Below are positions 8,312-18,396 of a stretch of DNA of 64,000 bases, piece after piece. The DNA is from Lysinibacillus boronitolerans JCM 21713 = 10a = NBRC 103108 (lineage in GTDB: Bacteria; Bacillota; Bacilli; Bacillales_A; Planococcaceae): positions 248,001-312,000 of the forward strand of contig NZ_JPVR01000080.1 in the NCBI RefSeq assembly GCF_000772935.1, in the 5' to 3' direction. Below the pieces are notes generated by a model that had not been told where the DNA came from, made no database searches, and was given only the letters and a program-made list of their open reading frames with translations. The first letter of the stretch is position 1. Every line of letters begins with the position of its first letter. Position numbers and translations under genes: made by a program.

Positions 8312-9109
8312 CTACCCTTGAAATGGATAGTCTTCATTTATATAAATGCGTTCACAGGCAATAGCTTTCCCTGTGCGATCATTTATCTCTACAAAGAAAC
8401 CACTTAAAACCTCTCGCCCTTTTTTCGGAACTTCAAAACGAGATGGCATGTTTGTTTGGAATTTGTAGATGACACTTTCCTTCGTCATACCTAAAATTTC
8501 ATCATATGGACCTGTCATACCAACATCCGTGATATAAGCTGTACCTTGAGGGTAAATTCTTGCGTCTGCTGTTTGCACATGTGTATGTGTGCCTACAACG
8601 GCTGAAGCCTTCCCATCTAAATGCCAACCAAGAGCAATTTTTTCACTAGTCGCTTCAGCATGAAAATCCACGAAGACAAGTGGAGATATTTGTCGTGCTT
8701 CTGCAATCAATTGATCTGCCATTGCAAACGGATCCTCATGTGGAGGTAAAAATACACGACCATGTAAATTAATGACGGATAATGTCACACCATTTTTAGA
8801 AATTTGAACCATACCTTTACCAGGTGCTTCATTTGAAAAGTTTGCTGGTCGAATTAAATAATCCGCATCATCAATAAAATCAAAAATGTCTTTATTGTCC
8901 CATGTATGATTGCCCATTGTAATGACATCTACACCTATTTGTAGCAGGCTGTTATAAATATTACGAGTAATCCCTCGTCCAGCTGCAGCATTTTCCCCAT
9001 TTGCAATCACAACATCTGGTTTATACTTCTTTTTTAAGCGAGGTAAATATTTTTCCACCGCATCTCGACCAATTGAACCAACAATATCACCAATAAATAG
9101 AACTTTCAT
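8312..9109 (-). CDS. ymdB: YmdB metallophosphodiesterase
   Basis: Calcineurin-like phosphodiesterase of 265 residues acting on cyclic nucleotides such as 2',3'-cAMP. In B. subtilis it is needed for biofilm gene expression and the late adaptive response. Metal and active-site motifs are GDIVG (Asp8), ANGENAA, MGNHTWD, DFHAEATSEK and GTHTHVQTAD. I chose ATG at 9109 (MKVLFIGDIVG); a GTG frame extends five codons further but does not fit the family start. In B. subtilis it follows rny directly; here a 10-kb EPS operon separates them. Confidence 0.94.
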   Translation of the reverse strand: MKVLFIGDIVGSIGRDAVEKYLPRLKKKYKPDVVIANGENAAAGRGITRNIYNSLLQIGVDVITMGNHTWDNKDIFDFIDDADYLIRPANFSNEAPGKGMVQISKNGVTLSVINLHGRVFLPPHEDPFAMADQLIAEARQISPLVFVDFHAEATSEKIALGWHLDGKASAVVGTHTHVQTADARIYPQGTAYITDVGMTGPYDEILGMTKESVIYKFQTNMPSRFEVPKKGREVLSGFFVEINDRTGKAIACERIYINEDYPFQG

Positions 9110-9244
9110 TATGCAAGACCACACTTTCTCTAAATAACAACTTTTAGTTTACCATCTTTGCTTTAGCAATCGCAAAGTAAAAACGTAAGCCATACTCAAT
9201 TTACGCTTTGGAAACTATTATCTTATTGGATAGCACCAGTTTAT

Positions 9245-10351
9245 CTAGGATTGATGTACGGGTAATTGTGCATCTTTATTAGAGGAGTTCCCATTGTTAG
9301 TGAGTTGCCCTACAAAAAATGCACCGAATTGCCATTTACTCATTACATAGGTTATACAAATAGAGCAACTAATACTGATAATAAATGAAATGGCAATGAC
9401 AGAGAAGACACTTAATGTTTCGATAACATTCGTTAAAAAAATTTTAAGTAGGCTATTAACTAGGGGATGTAATAAATAGATACCGAAGGAATATCGACTA
9501 ATAAAAATGATAAATTTCGGCATTTTTCTTCTGGTACTCGCGATGAAAAATAACAGAAAAGCTATACTGAATGTATAAAGGATAACGTCTATTCTCTTAG
9601 AATGAACTTCCGTAATGATACCTGATAGTTGGGAGGCTAGCAAAATGCTTACTGTGATTAGCGATACTATTAGTAGCAGATGACGAAAACGCTGTAACAA
9701 CGATAGAAATTTTTCATAATTTTTCCCACAATAATAAGCTACTATAAAATAAGCAATCCACGCAGGAAATGGCATCTTATTAAAGAAATCCCATTGCAAA
9801 CTAATATAAGACAAATACGGAAAATACTTATATGGATCCAAAAAATTAAAAAAGGCTAAGTAACCAAAATTAATAATAAACGCAGTTATTATTACTTTAT
9901 GGGCTGGATATCTCGATACAATAAATTTCACAAAAAATGGATGTATGATATAAAACTGAAAGATAATTACGATAAAATAACCATGAAAATCACCTTCTAA
10001 ATAATTCAGTAGGAGTTTTTTTGCAAATTCAATAGTAGGTGATTCAATTGATTTAAGAACTGCATCAAGGAACCCAATAAAAAGAAACGGAACTAAAATA
10101 TATTTATAACGTTTTACATAAAACTTTTTCGGCAAACGATCTGAATAGGAAAAGGCAATGACAAACTCTGAGATAAATATAAAAAGAGGTGTCCCGAACA
10201 TAAAGATCAGCTGAATTGATGTCAGGATTACGAATTGTGGGCCTTCTTCTATGTTATACATGTTCAACGCCAACGTAACACTATGCATTAACACAATTCC
10301 TAAGCAAGCAACGAATCGTAGTAAATATATTTCTTTGACTTCTCTTTTCAT
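9245..10351 (-). CDS. Acyltransferase family 3 membrane protein (EPS/cell-wall O-acyltransferase)
   Basis: Multi-pass protein of 368 residues with about ten hydrophobic segments. It begins EIYLLRFVACLGIVLMHS, the usual N-terminal motif with the conserved His of OafA/WecH-like acyltransferases, and has RYSFGIYLLHPLV near the C-terminus. It probably transfers an acetyl or other acyl group to a sugar of the polymer made by this locus. Three tandem ATGs follow CAGG; the third (10351) is best spaced, about 8 nt. It is the last gene of the EPS operon; the gap to ymdB (135 bases) has only weak hairpins. Confidence 0.82.
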   Translation of the reverse strand: MKREVKEIYLLRFVACLGIVLMHSVTLALNMYNIEEGPQFVILTSIQLIFMFGTPLFIFISEFVIAFSYSDRLPKKFYVKRYKYILVPFLFIGFLDAVLKSIESPTIEFAKKLLLNYLEGDFHGYFIVIIFQFYIIHPFFVKFIVSRYPAHKVIITAFIINFGYLAFFNFLDPYKYFPYLSYISLQWDFFNKMPFPAWIAYFIVAYYCGKNYEKFLSLLQRFRHLLLIVSLITVSILLASQLSGIITEVHSKRIDVILYTFSIAFLLFFIASTRRKMPKFIIFISRYSFGIYLLHPLVNSLLKIFLTNVIETLSVFSVIAISFIISISCSICITYVMSKWQFGAFFVGQLTNNGNSSNKDAQLPVHQS

Positions 10352-10432
10352 CATCATCACCTGCCATTTCAAAGGAATCTATTTGCCTTTCAATTATGCT
10401 TCTTACCTTACTAAAATGCAGGGATAAAATTA

Positions 10433-11941
10433 TTAACTATCGGTAATTGTCCGCTTTAATTGCATCAAAATATCTCGCATTGCTTTAGGCTCAATAATAA
10501 AATTACCTACTAATACAATAAACATCGTCCACAGGGAAATACATATAGCTGCTACAAGCCATGAACTGGCACTTGTAATATGGAGCTCAAAAAAGAATAT
10601 AAATGGTGTCGCTGCAAGAAATGCAAAGATACTATTACGCACAATTTTTTTGACAGTATCTAAAGGGGAACTTTGTAAAATCACTTTTGAAGAATAAATG
10701 ATTAAATCATAAGTTCGGTAGACGTATGAACAAATTCCTCCTAGTAATATTCCTTCTGCGCCAAAAAACTGTACAAAAACAAGAGACGCTACTAGGTTCA
10801 TTAATGCTTCCATAATGGCACGATTTTTCGTCTCTCCAAAATGCCCTGCAGCGTTCACTAACGTATTCGCAGGAATCCGAATTGTATTCACAATTCCTAC
10901 AATGACAAACAATATTGCCAGCCATGGCCTTATGTAATTGGCATCTTCAATACCCGCTGTATAAATTGTTATAAAAGGCAATATTAAAATAGCCGTACAT
11001 GTGTAACTAAAAGCAATAATGCCATAAAAAATATATTCAAAATGATGAAACTGTTTCCGAAGTGCGTCCTTATCCTCTTTAACGAGAATATCACCAAAAG
11101 CTGCTAATATCGCCCCTGAAAAAGTGGAGATGAACAATGTGATTGCATTAAACACCATACTATAAACTGTAAATACACTAACTTCTGTTAAGCCTAAAAA
11201 AATCGTTATTAAAATAAACGGTGTGTTAAATATAATTAACGAGGCAATTTGATGAATTAAAGCATCCCATTTATTTTTAATTGCTAACGTATTAGCTTGT
11301 TCTTTACTATTGAAATACGGATATTTTTTTTTAACATATAATTTTAAAAAAAGAACATCAAGTAACATTAAGGCACTTGAACTAGCAACGACAACGACGA
11401 TGGAAAAGCCAAGGACTATCAAAGCAATTGACAATAATGCACTCATAAAAAGCAAGATTGTTTGAATGCGAAAAATAACATAGCTTTTTTGATCTGCCGA
11501 CAGTAGGACTAAATATTTCCCTATAAAAAAATACTCCCACATGCCACTTATCCCCAAAATAAGTACCATGTAAAAAGCTGTTCGAGGGTTCACCTCATCG
11601 CCTACTATTAACGGATAACAAATGGCCAAAATGGCGACTAACCCAACAAAGACATAACCCGAGCGTCTATAAAAAAGATTAGTTGCTGAAAGAATTCCAT
11701 TTATTTGGTCCTTATCTCTCTGGGCCAGTGGCTTATAGAGCGCCACTATGGATGCACTACCAACACCTGCCTCTACTATTTTTAAATAACTTAAAAATTG
11801 CTTAATCGACGAAACAAGCCCGTTTGTAGCAGAGCCATATGTTGTCATAAATAGTCGAGGCAAAATGAAATTAATAACCGCTGCAACAACTTGTAGCAAT
11901 ACATTAGACATTAAATTTAAAACTACCCTCTTAGTTCTCAT
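10433..11941 (-). CDS. Wzx-type polysaccharide flippase
   Basis: Membrane protein of 502 residues with about 12-14 hydrophobic segments, of the MOP/PST superfamily. The N-terminus NLMSNVLLQVVAAVINFILPRLF and the inner loop GSATNGLVSSIKQFLSYL are typical of flippases that carry lipid-linked repeat units across the membrane. I chose ATG at 11941 because AAGGTG lies about 9 nt upstream. The four-codon extension starts with a GTG inside that box. It overlaps the GT2 gene upstream by 11 nt. Confidence 0.87.
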   Translation of the reverse strand: MRTKRVVLNLMSNVLLQVVAAVINFILPRLFMTTYGSATNGLVSSIKQFLSYLKIVEAGVGSASIVALYKPLAQRDKDQINGILSATNLFYRRSGYVFVGLVAILAICYPLIVGDEVNPRTAFYMVLILGISGMWEYFFIGKYLVLLSADQKSYVIFRIQTILLFMSALLSIALIVLGFSIVVVVASSSALMLLDVLFLKLYVKKKYPYFNSKEQANTLAIKNKWDALIHQIASLIIFNTPFILITIFLGLTEVSVFTVYSMVFNAITLFISTFSGAILAAFGDILVKEDKDALRKQFHHFEYIFYGIIAFSYTCTAILILPFITIYTAGIEDANYIRPWLAILFVIVGIVNTIRIPANTLVNAAGHFGETKNRAIMEALMNLVASLVFVQFFGAEGILLGGICSYVYRTYDLIIYSSKVILQSSPLDTVKKIVRNSIFAFLAATPFIFFFELHITSASSWLVAAICISLWTMFIVLVGNFIIEPKAMRDILMQLKRTITDS

Positions 11942-13022
11942 GCTGGTAAGCACCTTTTCTTTTAGTAAAAGTGGGAATTAATCCTTTACAATCAATTATC
12001 CACCGATTGATCCTATTCAACATGAAAAGTAATAGAATTTGTTTTTTCCTTAATAACCAAATGTAGGCCTTTGATTTGAGCGGCATATTTGTCATACGAA
12101 TAGTGTGCAACGATTCATGAAACGCTTCATGAATCAACATTTTCTTGATAAAGATACGCTTTTCATGTAAACGCTTAAAGTTAAATCTATTCATTTCATT
12201 ATTCACTGCTGCAATCATTAAATAAGTAAAATAATACTGAAGTTGTTCAGTAAAATTAGGAACCAGGTCTGCTTTTCTGTGCTTTAAAACTTTCAATTGT
12301 TCATACAAAATAAGTATTTTGTTAAAAAACAGCTGATCATAACTAGCTGTCATGGAAGCAGTATGCTGACGGTAATGGTAGAGGTATTGATTTTCTAATA
12401 TATAAATACTTTCTGCATCAAATAAGCTTGGATACGTACAAGCAGCATCGTCCCCCATGCAAATTTTTTCATCCACATCAAATAGATTTTTCTCTAATAG
12501 GCCTCTTTTAAATATTTTATTAGACAAAGATGGAAATAATCCAAAACGGTAATACTCGCCCGAATATAGCATAATTGGATACACTTCTTTTTCCAGCCTA
12601 TCCTTCCTGTACAAACCGGGCGCGACAAGCTGCGCTCTCTTCACTTCTTGGAGTGGATAATTTTCTACAATGTCACAAATGACAATATCTACATCAAAAT
12701 CACGTGCAGCATTGCATAATGATTTGTACATATCCACTTCAATCCAATCATCACTATCTACATATCCAATATACTGTCCTTTGGCGACGCTTAGCCCTGC
12801 TTTACGGGCACTGACAGCACCACTATTTGCTTGATGAATGACAGTAATTCTTGTATCAGCTTCGGCATATTCATCGCAAATTACTGAGCAGTTATCAGTC
12901 GAGCCATCATTCACTAATATCAACTCAAAATCCACGAATTCCTGTCTCAAAATGCTATCAAGACACATATTTAAGTAAGGCTCCGTATTATAGATGGGGA
13001 CAATAATGCTTAAAAATGGCAC
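11931..13022 (-). CDS. Family 2 glycosyltransferase
   Basis: GT-A fold enzyme of 363 residues. It begins FLSIIVPIYNTEPYLNMCLDSI and has LILVNDGSTDNC, the acceptor/metal motif YVDSDDWIE, and GDDAACTY later. It adds one sugar to the growing lipid-linked repeat unit on the cytoplasmic face. The start is GTG at 13022, with GAGAGG about 8 nt before it. It follows the Wzy-like gene by 5 nt and overlaps the flippase gene by 11 nt. Donor sugar cannot be predicted. Confidence 0.9.
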   Translation of the reverse strand: MPFLSIIVPIYNTEPYLNMCLDSILRQEFVDFELILVNDGSTDNCSVICDEYAEADTRITVIHQANSGAVSARKAGLSVAKGQYIGYVDSDDWIEVDMYKSLCNAARDFDVDIVICDIVENYPLQEVKRAQLVAPGLYRKDRLEKEVYPIMLYSGEYYRFGLFPSLSNKIFKRGLLEKNLFDVDEKICMGDDAACTYPSLFDAESIYILENQYLYHYRQHTASMTASYDQLFFNKILILYEQLKVLKHRKADLVPNFTEQLQYYFTYLMIAAVNNEMNRFNFKRLHEKRIFIKKMLIHEAFHESLHTIRMTNMPLKSKAYIWLLRKKQILLLFMLNRINRWIIDCKGLIPTFTKRKGAYQHEN

Positions 13023-13027
13023 TCACC

Positions 13028-14380
13028 TCACCTCTCATTCATCGTAAGTAGTTCCGTCTTACTTTTACTCATAGTCAGAGCTAACATAATTAATAAAATA
13101 TGATATGGAAAATAATCCATGACAAATGAATCAAGTCCTATATTCGCTAGTAACACGATATAGAGAGGAATAGCGTTAATTGAGAGGATTTGAAAGCCTG
13201 GTGTATTAATAATACCGACATTCTCTCTAAGTACTTTATAGAGGCTTGAAATGTATAGTACTGACAAGGCTACTCCAAGTAAGCCTATATAATAGGGAGT
13301 TGATAAGTACATTGTATGTGCCATCTTCACCTTCGCAAAGCTTGTGCCAAATCCTGCTCCCAAAACAAATACTTTCGTGTTTTGAAGGATTTCATTGATA
13401 AATATGCTCCAACTACTCACTCGACCAGTGGTAATAGCATCTGTCGATATTCCTGACCCGAAAAACCGAATCCAATAAATTCCGAATAAAGACTCGTAAA
13501 AAAAATAGAGTACAGCCCCACATATGATCACTATAAAAGTTGAAAACTTAATGGCTGTCTTCACATTATTTTTAATGAATACGATGAATGTCATCAAAAT
13601 GAAAACGACGAATGTAATAATAAACATTTTGGAATATGTCAGTATGCCAAAAAACGCTAATATTACGAGTAATACAATTGACTTTTTCTCCTTTTTTCCA
13701 TCCAGATTAAAAAGCACTAATAAACAAGCCATTGCTATTAATACTTGCAAACTAAAGTAATTTGGATCTAAATCTAAACCCGTAAATCTTGTACTAATTG
13801 AGTTCATTGTCTTCACTGTATTCACAACGGTCATTGACTCTATAAAATGATCAATTTTTGGAACAGAATAACTGATTAATCGAACGATCGAAGCAGCTAG
13901 TAAACCCAATGCATAGATATACGTATACCTTCTGAAATATGCCCTATCATTGATAGTCACTACTGCACAAAAGAGCACACTATAATTCAACACAAAGCCT
14001 AAAACTGCTATAAGATTGCCACCACTAACTAACGTTACGGCCACCGTATAAAACGCAAATAAGAAAAATGTCAATAAGAGACGTTTTGATATGCCTTGCT
14101 TTTGTAAAAAGATCGTCAAAATACTTAACAAAATATAGAAAGAACTAAGTACGACAAGCAGTGAATAGCCAGATATATCAAATTTAATGACATAAACCCA
14201 TGAAATAAAAAACAATAAATAGTGAATTCGATGCTGCTGCTTATCTAGCAGCATCGCCGTACTTGTTAAAAGAAAGAAGATCCAGAGAAATAGATTACTA
14301 CCTGTATATATTTTTAATACGACAAAGATACTAGAAATAATGCAAATGAGCACACTAAAATTTTTATTTTCCACTATCAT
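13028..14380 (-). CDS. Wzy-like O-antigen/EPS polymerase
   Basis: Very hydrophobic protein of 450 residues with roughly 11-12 membrane segments and a large external loop containing FGSGISTDAITTGRVSSW and VLGAGFGTSF. This layout, with the GR.W and G.GFG motifs, is that of Wzy/O-antigen ligase-like proteins, which have little sequence conservation. Its ATG overlaps the stop of the preceding glycosyltransferase gene by 4 nt (ATGA). In a Wzx/Wzy pathway it joins repeat units at the outer face of the membrane. Assignment rests on topology plus neighbours. Confidence 0.78.
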   Translation of the reverse strand: MIVENKNFSVLICIISSIFVVLKIYTGSNLFLWIFFLLTSTAMLLDKQQHRIHYLLFFISWVYVIKFDISGYSLLVVLSSFYILLSILTIFLQKQGISKRLLLTFFLFAFYTVAVTLVSGGNLIAVLGFVLNYSVLFCAVVTINDRAYFRRYTYIYALGLLAASIVRLISYSVPKIDHFIESMTVVNTVKTMNSISTRFTGLDLDPNYFSLQVLIAMACLLVLFNLDGKKEKKSIVLLVILAFFGILTYSKMFIITFVVFILMTFIVFIKNNVKTAIKFSTFIVIICGAVLYFFYESLFGIYWIRFFGSGISTDAITTGRVSSWSIFINEILQNTKVFVLGAGFGTSFAKVKMAHTMYLSTPYYIGLLGVALSVLYISSLYKVLRENVGIINTPGFQILSINAIPLYIVLLANIGLDSFVMDYFPYHILLIMLALTMSKSKTELLTMNER

Positions 14381-15558
14381 ATAGCATCAAACTCCAATTC
14401 TAGTTGCTCTTGAGCTTTTTCGTTTGTGTAGTGATTTTCTTCTATGTAATTTTTCATATTATTTAGTAATTCTGTATTTTTCATTACATTGGCAATGACT
14501 TGAAAGATGTCTTCAACATTAAAGCCTGTTATCAACCCGTTATGACCATTACATATTTGCTCACCTGCTGCTGCAAAGTCCGTTGTAATAACAGGCGTTT
14601 GTACAATTAATGCCTCCCCTATGACCATTGGATAGCCTTCATAGGCTGATGTTAAAATGAATACATCACTACATTTTATATAGGGATACGGATTTTTTAT
14701 TTCCCCTACAAATTCAACTACATCCTCTACGCCTAATTGCAGAGCTAGTTGCTGATTGGCCAAAAGGTCTGGTCCATCCCCTAAAATGCGCCAGCGGAAA
14801 TTATTTATAGAAGCTTCCTTTAACAACTTACACAGATGTGGAATAAGGTCGAACCTTTTTGTACTATTTTCAATGCGCCCAACAGATATTAAATCCAACT
14901 CGCTTTTTAGAAACGGTGTATATTGACATGCCAGCTCTTTAATCTCTTCAATTGGGAAAAAGTTATAAATCACTTGAATTTTATGTTGATATTCAGGAAG
15001 AAAATTTATCAAATTTTCCTTACATGCTACCGAAACACAGAACAATCGATCAAAATTTTTATAGGTTTTGACACAAGCTTCATAATTAAAATTCGCTTTA
15101 ATGGGATCTGTATGGATCCATGCGAACTTACGATCTGCTACCACAAAGTGATCTACAAATAAATTGGTACCTCTATTGAAATATTGATTAGGTACATCAT
15201 TAAAATAAGAAATGGCGATATCATAATGACCATTAATACGATGTTTTTTTAATAGCATCGAGTAGAAGTTGTGGGAACCTATCAATCGAACGACTATCAT
15301 ACACAAAATTCGTAAAATAATATGCCATATGTTACTTCCTTTTTTCACTTCAGCAAAAGGTGTAGCAATTAGTTGCAACAGTAAGTTCCCTGTATTTACC
15401 TTCACATTGGAGGGAATATCGTTCATTAATTCCCCGCCACTAAATGTAAAAACATCTATCTTATATTGCTCGTAGAGGCTGATTTCTTTTAGCATATTAA
15501 TCAATGCCTTTTGGATACCACCCATTTGAAAATTTTGTGCAACAAATAATATCTTCAT
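14377..15558 (-). CDS. Family 4 glycosyltransferase
   Basis: GT-B fold glycosyltransferase of 393 residues. The N-terminal acceptor domain starts MKILFVAQNFQMGGIQKAL. The C-terminal donor domain has ISVGRIENSTKRFDLIPHL, WRILGDGP, FVGEIKNPYPYI and the catalytic E-x7-E region TSAYEGYPMVIGEAL. I chose ATG at 15558, preceded by AGGGGG 7 nt upstream; the 23-codon extension lacks family resemblance. Its stop overlaps the next gene by 4 nt. Donor and acceptor are unknown. Confidence 0.88.
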   Translation of the reverse strand: MKILFVAQNFQMGGIQKALINMLKEISLYEQYKIDVFTFSGGELMNDIPSNVKVNTGNLLLQLIATPFAEVKKGSNIWHIILRILCMIVVRLIGSHNFYSMLLKKHRINGHYDIAISYFNDVPNQYFNRGTNLFVDHFVVADRKFAWIHTDPIKANFNYEACVKTYKNFDRLFCVSVACKENLINFLPEYQHKIQVIYNFFPIEEIKELACQYTPFLKSELDLISVGRIENSTKRFDLIPHLCKLLKEASINNFRWRILGDGPDLLANQQLALQLGVEDVVEFVGEIKNPYPYIKCSDVFILTSAYEGYPMVIGEALIVQTPVITTDFAAAGEQICNGHNGLITGFNVEDIFQVIANVMKNTELLNNMKNYIEENHYTNEKAQEQLELEFDAI

Positions 15559-15685
15559 ATTTAGTCCCCCTAAAAATCCAATACTATTGTAAATTTTCAT
15601 ATTGCTCTTACGATTGTGGATGAACAAATTTCCTCAATTGGGATATCGATTGCCGCTACGAGTCACTCCGTCCTTCGCACAGCTT

Positions 15686-16804
15686 TTATAAATTACTGTA
15701 TAAATCAGTGATTCGTTTCTCCATTTTCGCCCAGCTATAACTTTCTTCGTAGAGTGCCTTCATTTCATGAGAAATTTCTGACCATTCTTTTCTACGCTTT
15801 ACCAAATTCTCAATTCCTTTTTGTAAACTCTCTCTATTATAATCAATAAGTTCTCCAAAATTATTTGCTGCAACTACTTCCGACATTCCCGTATTTTTTA
15901 CCATAATCAAAGGTTTACCAAGCATTAATGCTTCATAGAATTTATTGGGTGCAGCATAATAGTGGTTAGAAATGTTAGGATCATAAATAGCCGTCATAAT
16001 GTCACAACTATTTTCTAACTCTATTGTTTTTTCATAGGGTAACTTACCGTAAAAGTGAATGTTGTCATGCATTTTTGAAGTTTGCAGCAATGTATCGGCT
16101 AATTTACCAAATCCACCAATATGCAGCTCATAACTTGGCGTATTCTTTACTACTTCAACCAATTCATTAATCAACCGATTTTCAGTAAGTATGCCTACAT
16201 AAACTATTTTTACTTTTTTCGGATTCAAATCTAAGCGATTATTTGAATCTATATAACGCGGGGTATTATATATGATCTCTATTTTTTTAGGTGAAGCTTT
16301 AGCAATCTGTTCTTTACGCTTTTCTGTACATATAATGACTGCATCTACACTATTCATAAGACGTAAATCTATACTTTCAATGACCTTTCCAATACTCACT
16401 GGTCCATAAAATGGTGAGGTATACGAATCAAACATGTCATAGATTACTTTTTTACGAAGTAATTTCCCACATATTGTACCTATTAGTGCTGTATCAAAAT
16501 CACAAGCGTGAATCATATCATACGTATTTTTATGGCGAAGTAACCACTGAAAAAGTTTAATCTGAAATTTTATAATTGGAAATAAATTCCTTTTCAAACC
16601 TCCTCCAAATGTTGCAGGAATACCAAACCTTGTAATACGGATTGCATGTTCACCTTCTAGCAGTTGGTCCTTTACTTTATATTTATTATCCCTATCCCAA
16701 GCTAAAATGTGGACATTCCAATTATTTTTCACAAGGCAAAGTGCTTCTTTTTCAACCCTTGGGTCTGGTGAAACAGGGTTACTCCTCATAAAAACAACTC
16801 GCAT
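15686..16804 (-). CDS. Family 4 glycosyltransferase
   Basis: GT-B enzyme of 372 residues. It begins MRVVFMRSNPVSPDPRVEKEA, with the PDPRVE motif common in GT4 enzymes of EPS and teichuronic loci. Later come HACDFDTALIG in the acceptor domain, IVYVGILTENR at the donor-domain start and APNKFYEALMLGKPLI near the catalytic Glu. It is the first glycosyltransferase of the operon, 94 bases after the PHP phosphatase. It could add the second sugar to a lipid-linked primer. It probably acts at the inner membrane face. Confidence 0.88.
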   Translation of the reverse strand: MRVVFMRSNPVSPDPRVEKEALCLVKNNWNVHILAWDRDNKYKVKDQLLEGEHAIRITRFGIPATFGGGLKRNLFPIIKFQIKLFQWLLRHKNTYDMIHACDFDTALIGTICGKLLRKKVIYDMFDSYTSPFYGPVSIGKVIESIDLRLMNSVDAVIICTEKRKEQIAKASPKKIEIIYNTPRYIDSNNRLDLNPKKVKIVYVGILTENRLINELVEVVKNTPSYELHIGGFGKLADTLLQTSKMHDNIHFYGKLPYEKTIELENSCDIMTAIYDPNISNHYYAAPNKFYEALMLGKPLIMVKNTGMSEVVAANNFGELIDYNRESLQKGIENLVKRRKEWSEISHEMKALYEESYSWAKMEKRITDLYSNL

Positions 16805-16898
16805 CCCATACGGCCCCCTTAAACACTGAATGTCTCCAGCGCTTCAGCTACTTGTTGCTATCTTTTATATCCTTCCAGCTGAAAGATGCTCTCGCATT

Positions 16899-17663
16899 TT
16901 AAAAAAACTTCCACCATTTTTTTGTGAAAGTATCATCTGGTTCATATACAATTAATGGCTGATTGTTTATGATTCGTTCGTTGTTCTCAAGCAAAAAATC
17001 TACCATATCTAAGTCTTTTTGCTTTTCTAAATATCGAAGACCCCTTTCAAATAAGAAAGGACGTGTACTTAAGTTATGCACATCCGAACCATATGTATGG
17101 ACAAGATTCGAGCGCACAAATTTTATTGAAAGCTTTTGGATGGCTTTTCCAAACAATCCTGCTAAACTTCCTGCTGTAATTTGTGCAAGTGCCCCCTCCC
17201 GTATAATTTGTTCCAAATGACTTGGATTTTCTGTAATGACTCTATTTCGTTCTGGGTGTGCAATAATGGGTGTTATGCCTGCTGTTAATAACGAGTAGAT
17301 GATATCCTTTGTATATTTTGGAATATGATTAGAGGGGAGTTCCAACAGCAAATAATTGGAATGTGCTAATGTATGTAATTGTTTTTTTTCATACAATTCT
17401 AGTATATTACCCGCCAAGCGTACCTCTTGTCCCGTGTAAAGTTTTAACGGCATGTTACGTTGGTCAATTGCCATTTGCAACTGTTTGATTTGTTCATTCA
17501 CTACATTAAAAGGAACATTATACAATGGATGTAAAGCATGCGAAGTGGAAACAATCGTTGTAATCCCCTCCAAAACTGCCTGCTCAAATAAACAAAGTGT
17601 CTCTTCAATCGTTTTCGGACCATCATCGACATCAAATAATATATGACTGTGTATATCAATCAC
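16899..17663 (-). CDS. PHP-type tyrosine-protein phosphatase, YwqE/CpsB/Wzb-like
   Basis: Manganese-dependent phosphotyrosine phosphatase of 254 residues of the PHP family. It opposes the BY-kinase encoded just upstream and so controls polymer length or export. Metal-binding motifs are MIDIHSHILFDVDDG, STSHALHPLY, TGQEVRL, PIIAHPERNR and YGSDVHN, in the order seen in CpsB/YwqE. The start is GTG at 17663, with AGGGAAG upstream. It lies 31 bases after the kinase gene. Confidence 0.93.
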   Translation of the reverse strand: MIDIHSHILFDVDDGPKTIEETLCLFEQAVLEGITTIVSTSHALHPLYNVPFNVVNEQIKQLQMAIDQRNMPLKLYTGQEVRLAGNILELYEKKQLHTLAHSNYLLLELPSNHIPKYTKDIIYSLLTAGITPIIAHPERNRVITENPSHLEQIIREGALAQITAGSLAGLFGKAIQKLSIKFVRSNLVHTYGSDVHNLSTRPFLFERGLRYLEKQKDLDMVDFLLENNERIINNQPLIVYEPDDTFTKKWWKFF

Positions 17664-17694
17664 TGTACTTCACTTCCCTGTCTAAGTACTTGAA

Positions 17695-18396
17695 TTAATA
17701 ATAATATTGTTCATAATATTGATGGAGTGGCATTTTATAGTTATTTAATATGACGCCTAAAATATTTGCTTTTGAGGCTTCTAGGTTTGACTTTGCTTTT
17801 AACACACTTTCATTTTCTGCAACTCCACTGTTTACAATTAATAATGTACCATCACATTTATTGGACAAAATTTGAGCATCCGTCACAGATAAAATCGGTG
17901 GCGCATCAAAAATAATGATGTCAAACTCTTTCTTTAGGTTTTCTATTACACTCTCCATTACATTAGAAGCCAGTAACTCTGCTGGATTGGGTGGAATAGG
18001 CCCACTCGTCAAGACAAATAGATTAGCAATATCTGTACTATTGATAACTTCGGACATTGTAAAATGTCTTGTTAGTAAATTTGATAGTCCCCTAGCATTT
18101 TGCAATAGAAACGTATAATGCATTGTTGGTTTACGTAAATCTGCATCTACGATGATGACTCGTTTTCCTTCTTGTGCAAAAACAACGCCTATATTCGCTG
18201 CATTGGTTGACTTTCCTTCACCTGGTGTTGCAGATGTCACTAATATTGTTTTAATCTCTTTATCTGGCATTGAAAATGTAATATTTGTTCGGATTGTTCG
18301 AAATTGTTCAGAAATAAAAGATTGGCCATTTGCAATCGTCACAAGTTTTCGTGCCATTTTCACTAGCTTCTTTTTTTTCTTTTTTTTCCAGAACAT
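17695..18396 (-). CDS. BY-type tyrosine kinase, YwqD/CpsD-like
   Basis: Cytoplasmic bacterial tyrosine kinase of 233 residues, working with the separate membrane modulator encoded upstream. It shows Walker A TPGEGKST, Walker A' IIVDADLRKP, Walker B IIFDAPPIL and a C-terminal Tyr cluster YYEQYYY for autophosphorylation. The N-terminus carries seven consecutive Lys (KKKKKKK), encoded by two runs of eight A separated by G (18371-18387), which could be prone to slippage. Its ATG overlaps the stop of the modulator gene (TAATG), with GGAGGGG about 7 nt upstream. Confidence 0.93.
   Translation of the reverse strand: MFWKKKKKKKLVKMARKLVTIANGQSFISEQFRTIRTNITFSMPDKEIKTILVTSATPGEGKSTNAANIGVVFAQEGKRVIIVDADLRKPTMHYTFLLQNARGLSNLLTRHFTMSEVINSTDIANLFVLTSGPIPPNPAELLASNVMESVIENLKKEFDIIIFDAPPILSVTDAQILSNKCDGTLLIVNSGVAENESVLKAKSNLEASKANILGVILNNYKMPLHQYYEQYYY

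Noticed and set aside
9110-9244. Terminator between the EPS operon and ymdB
   Set aside because: Only short imperfect stems such as CTTTGC/GCAAAG without a T run on the minus strand.
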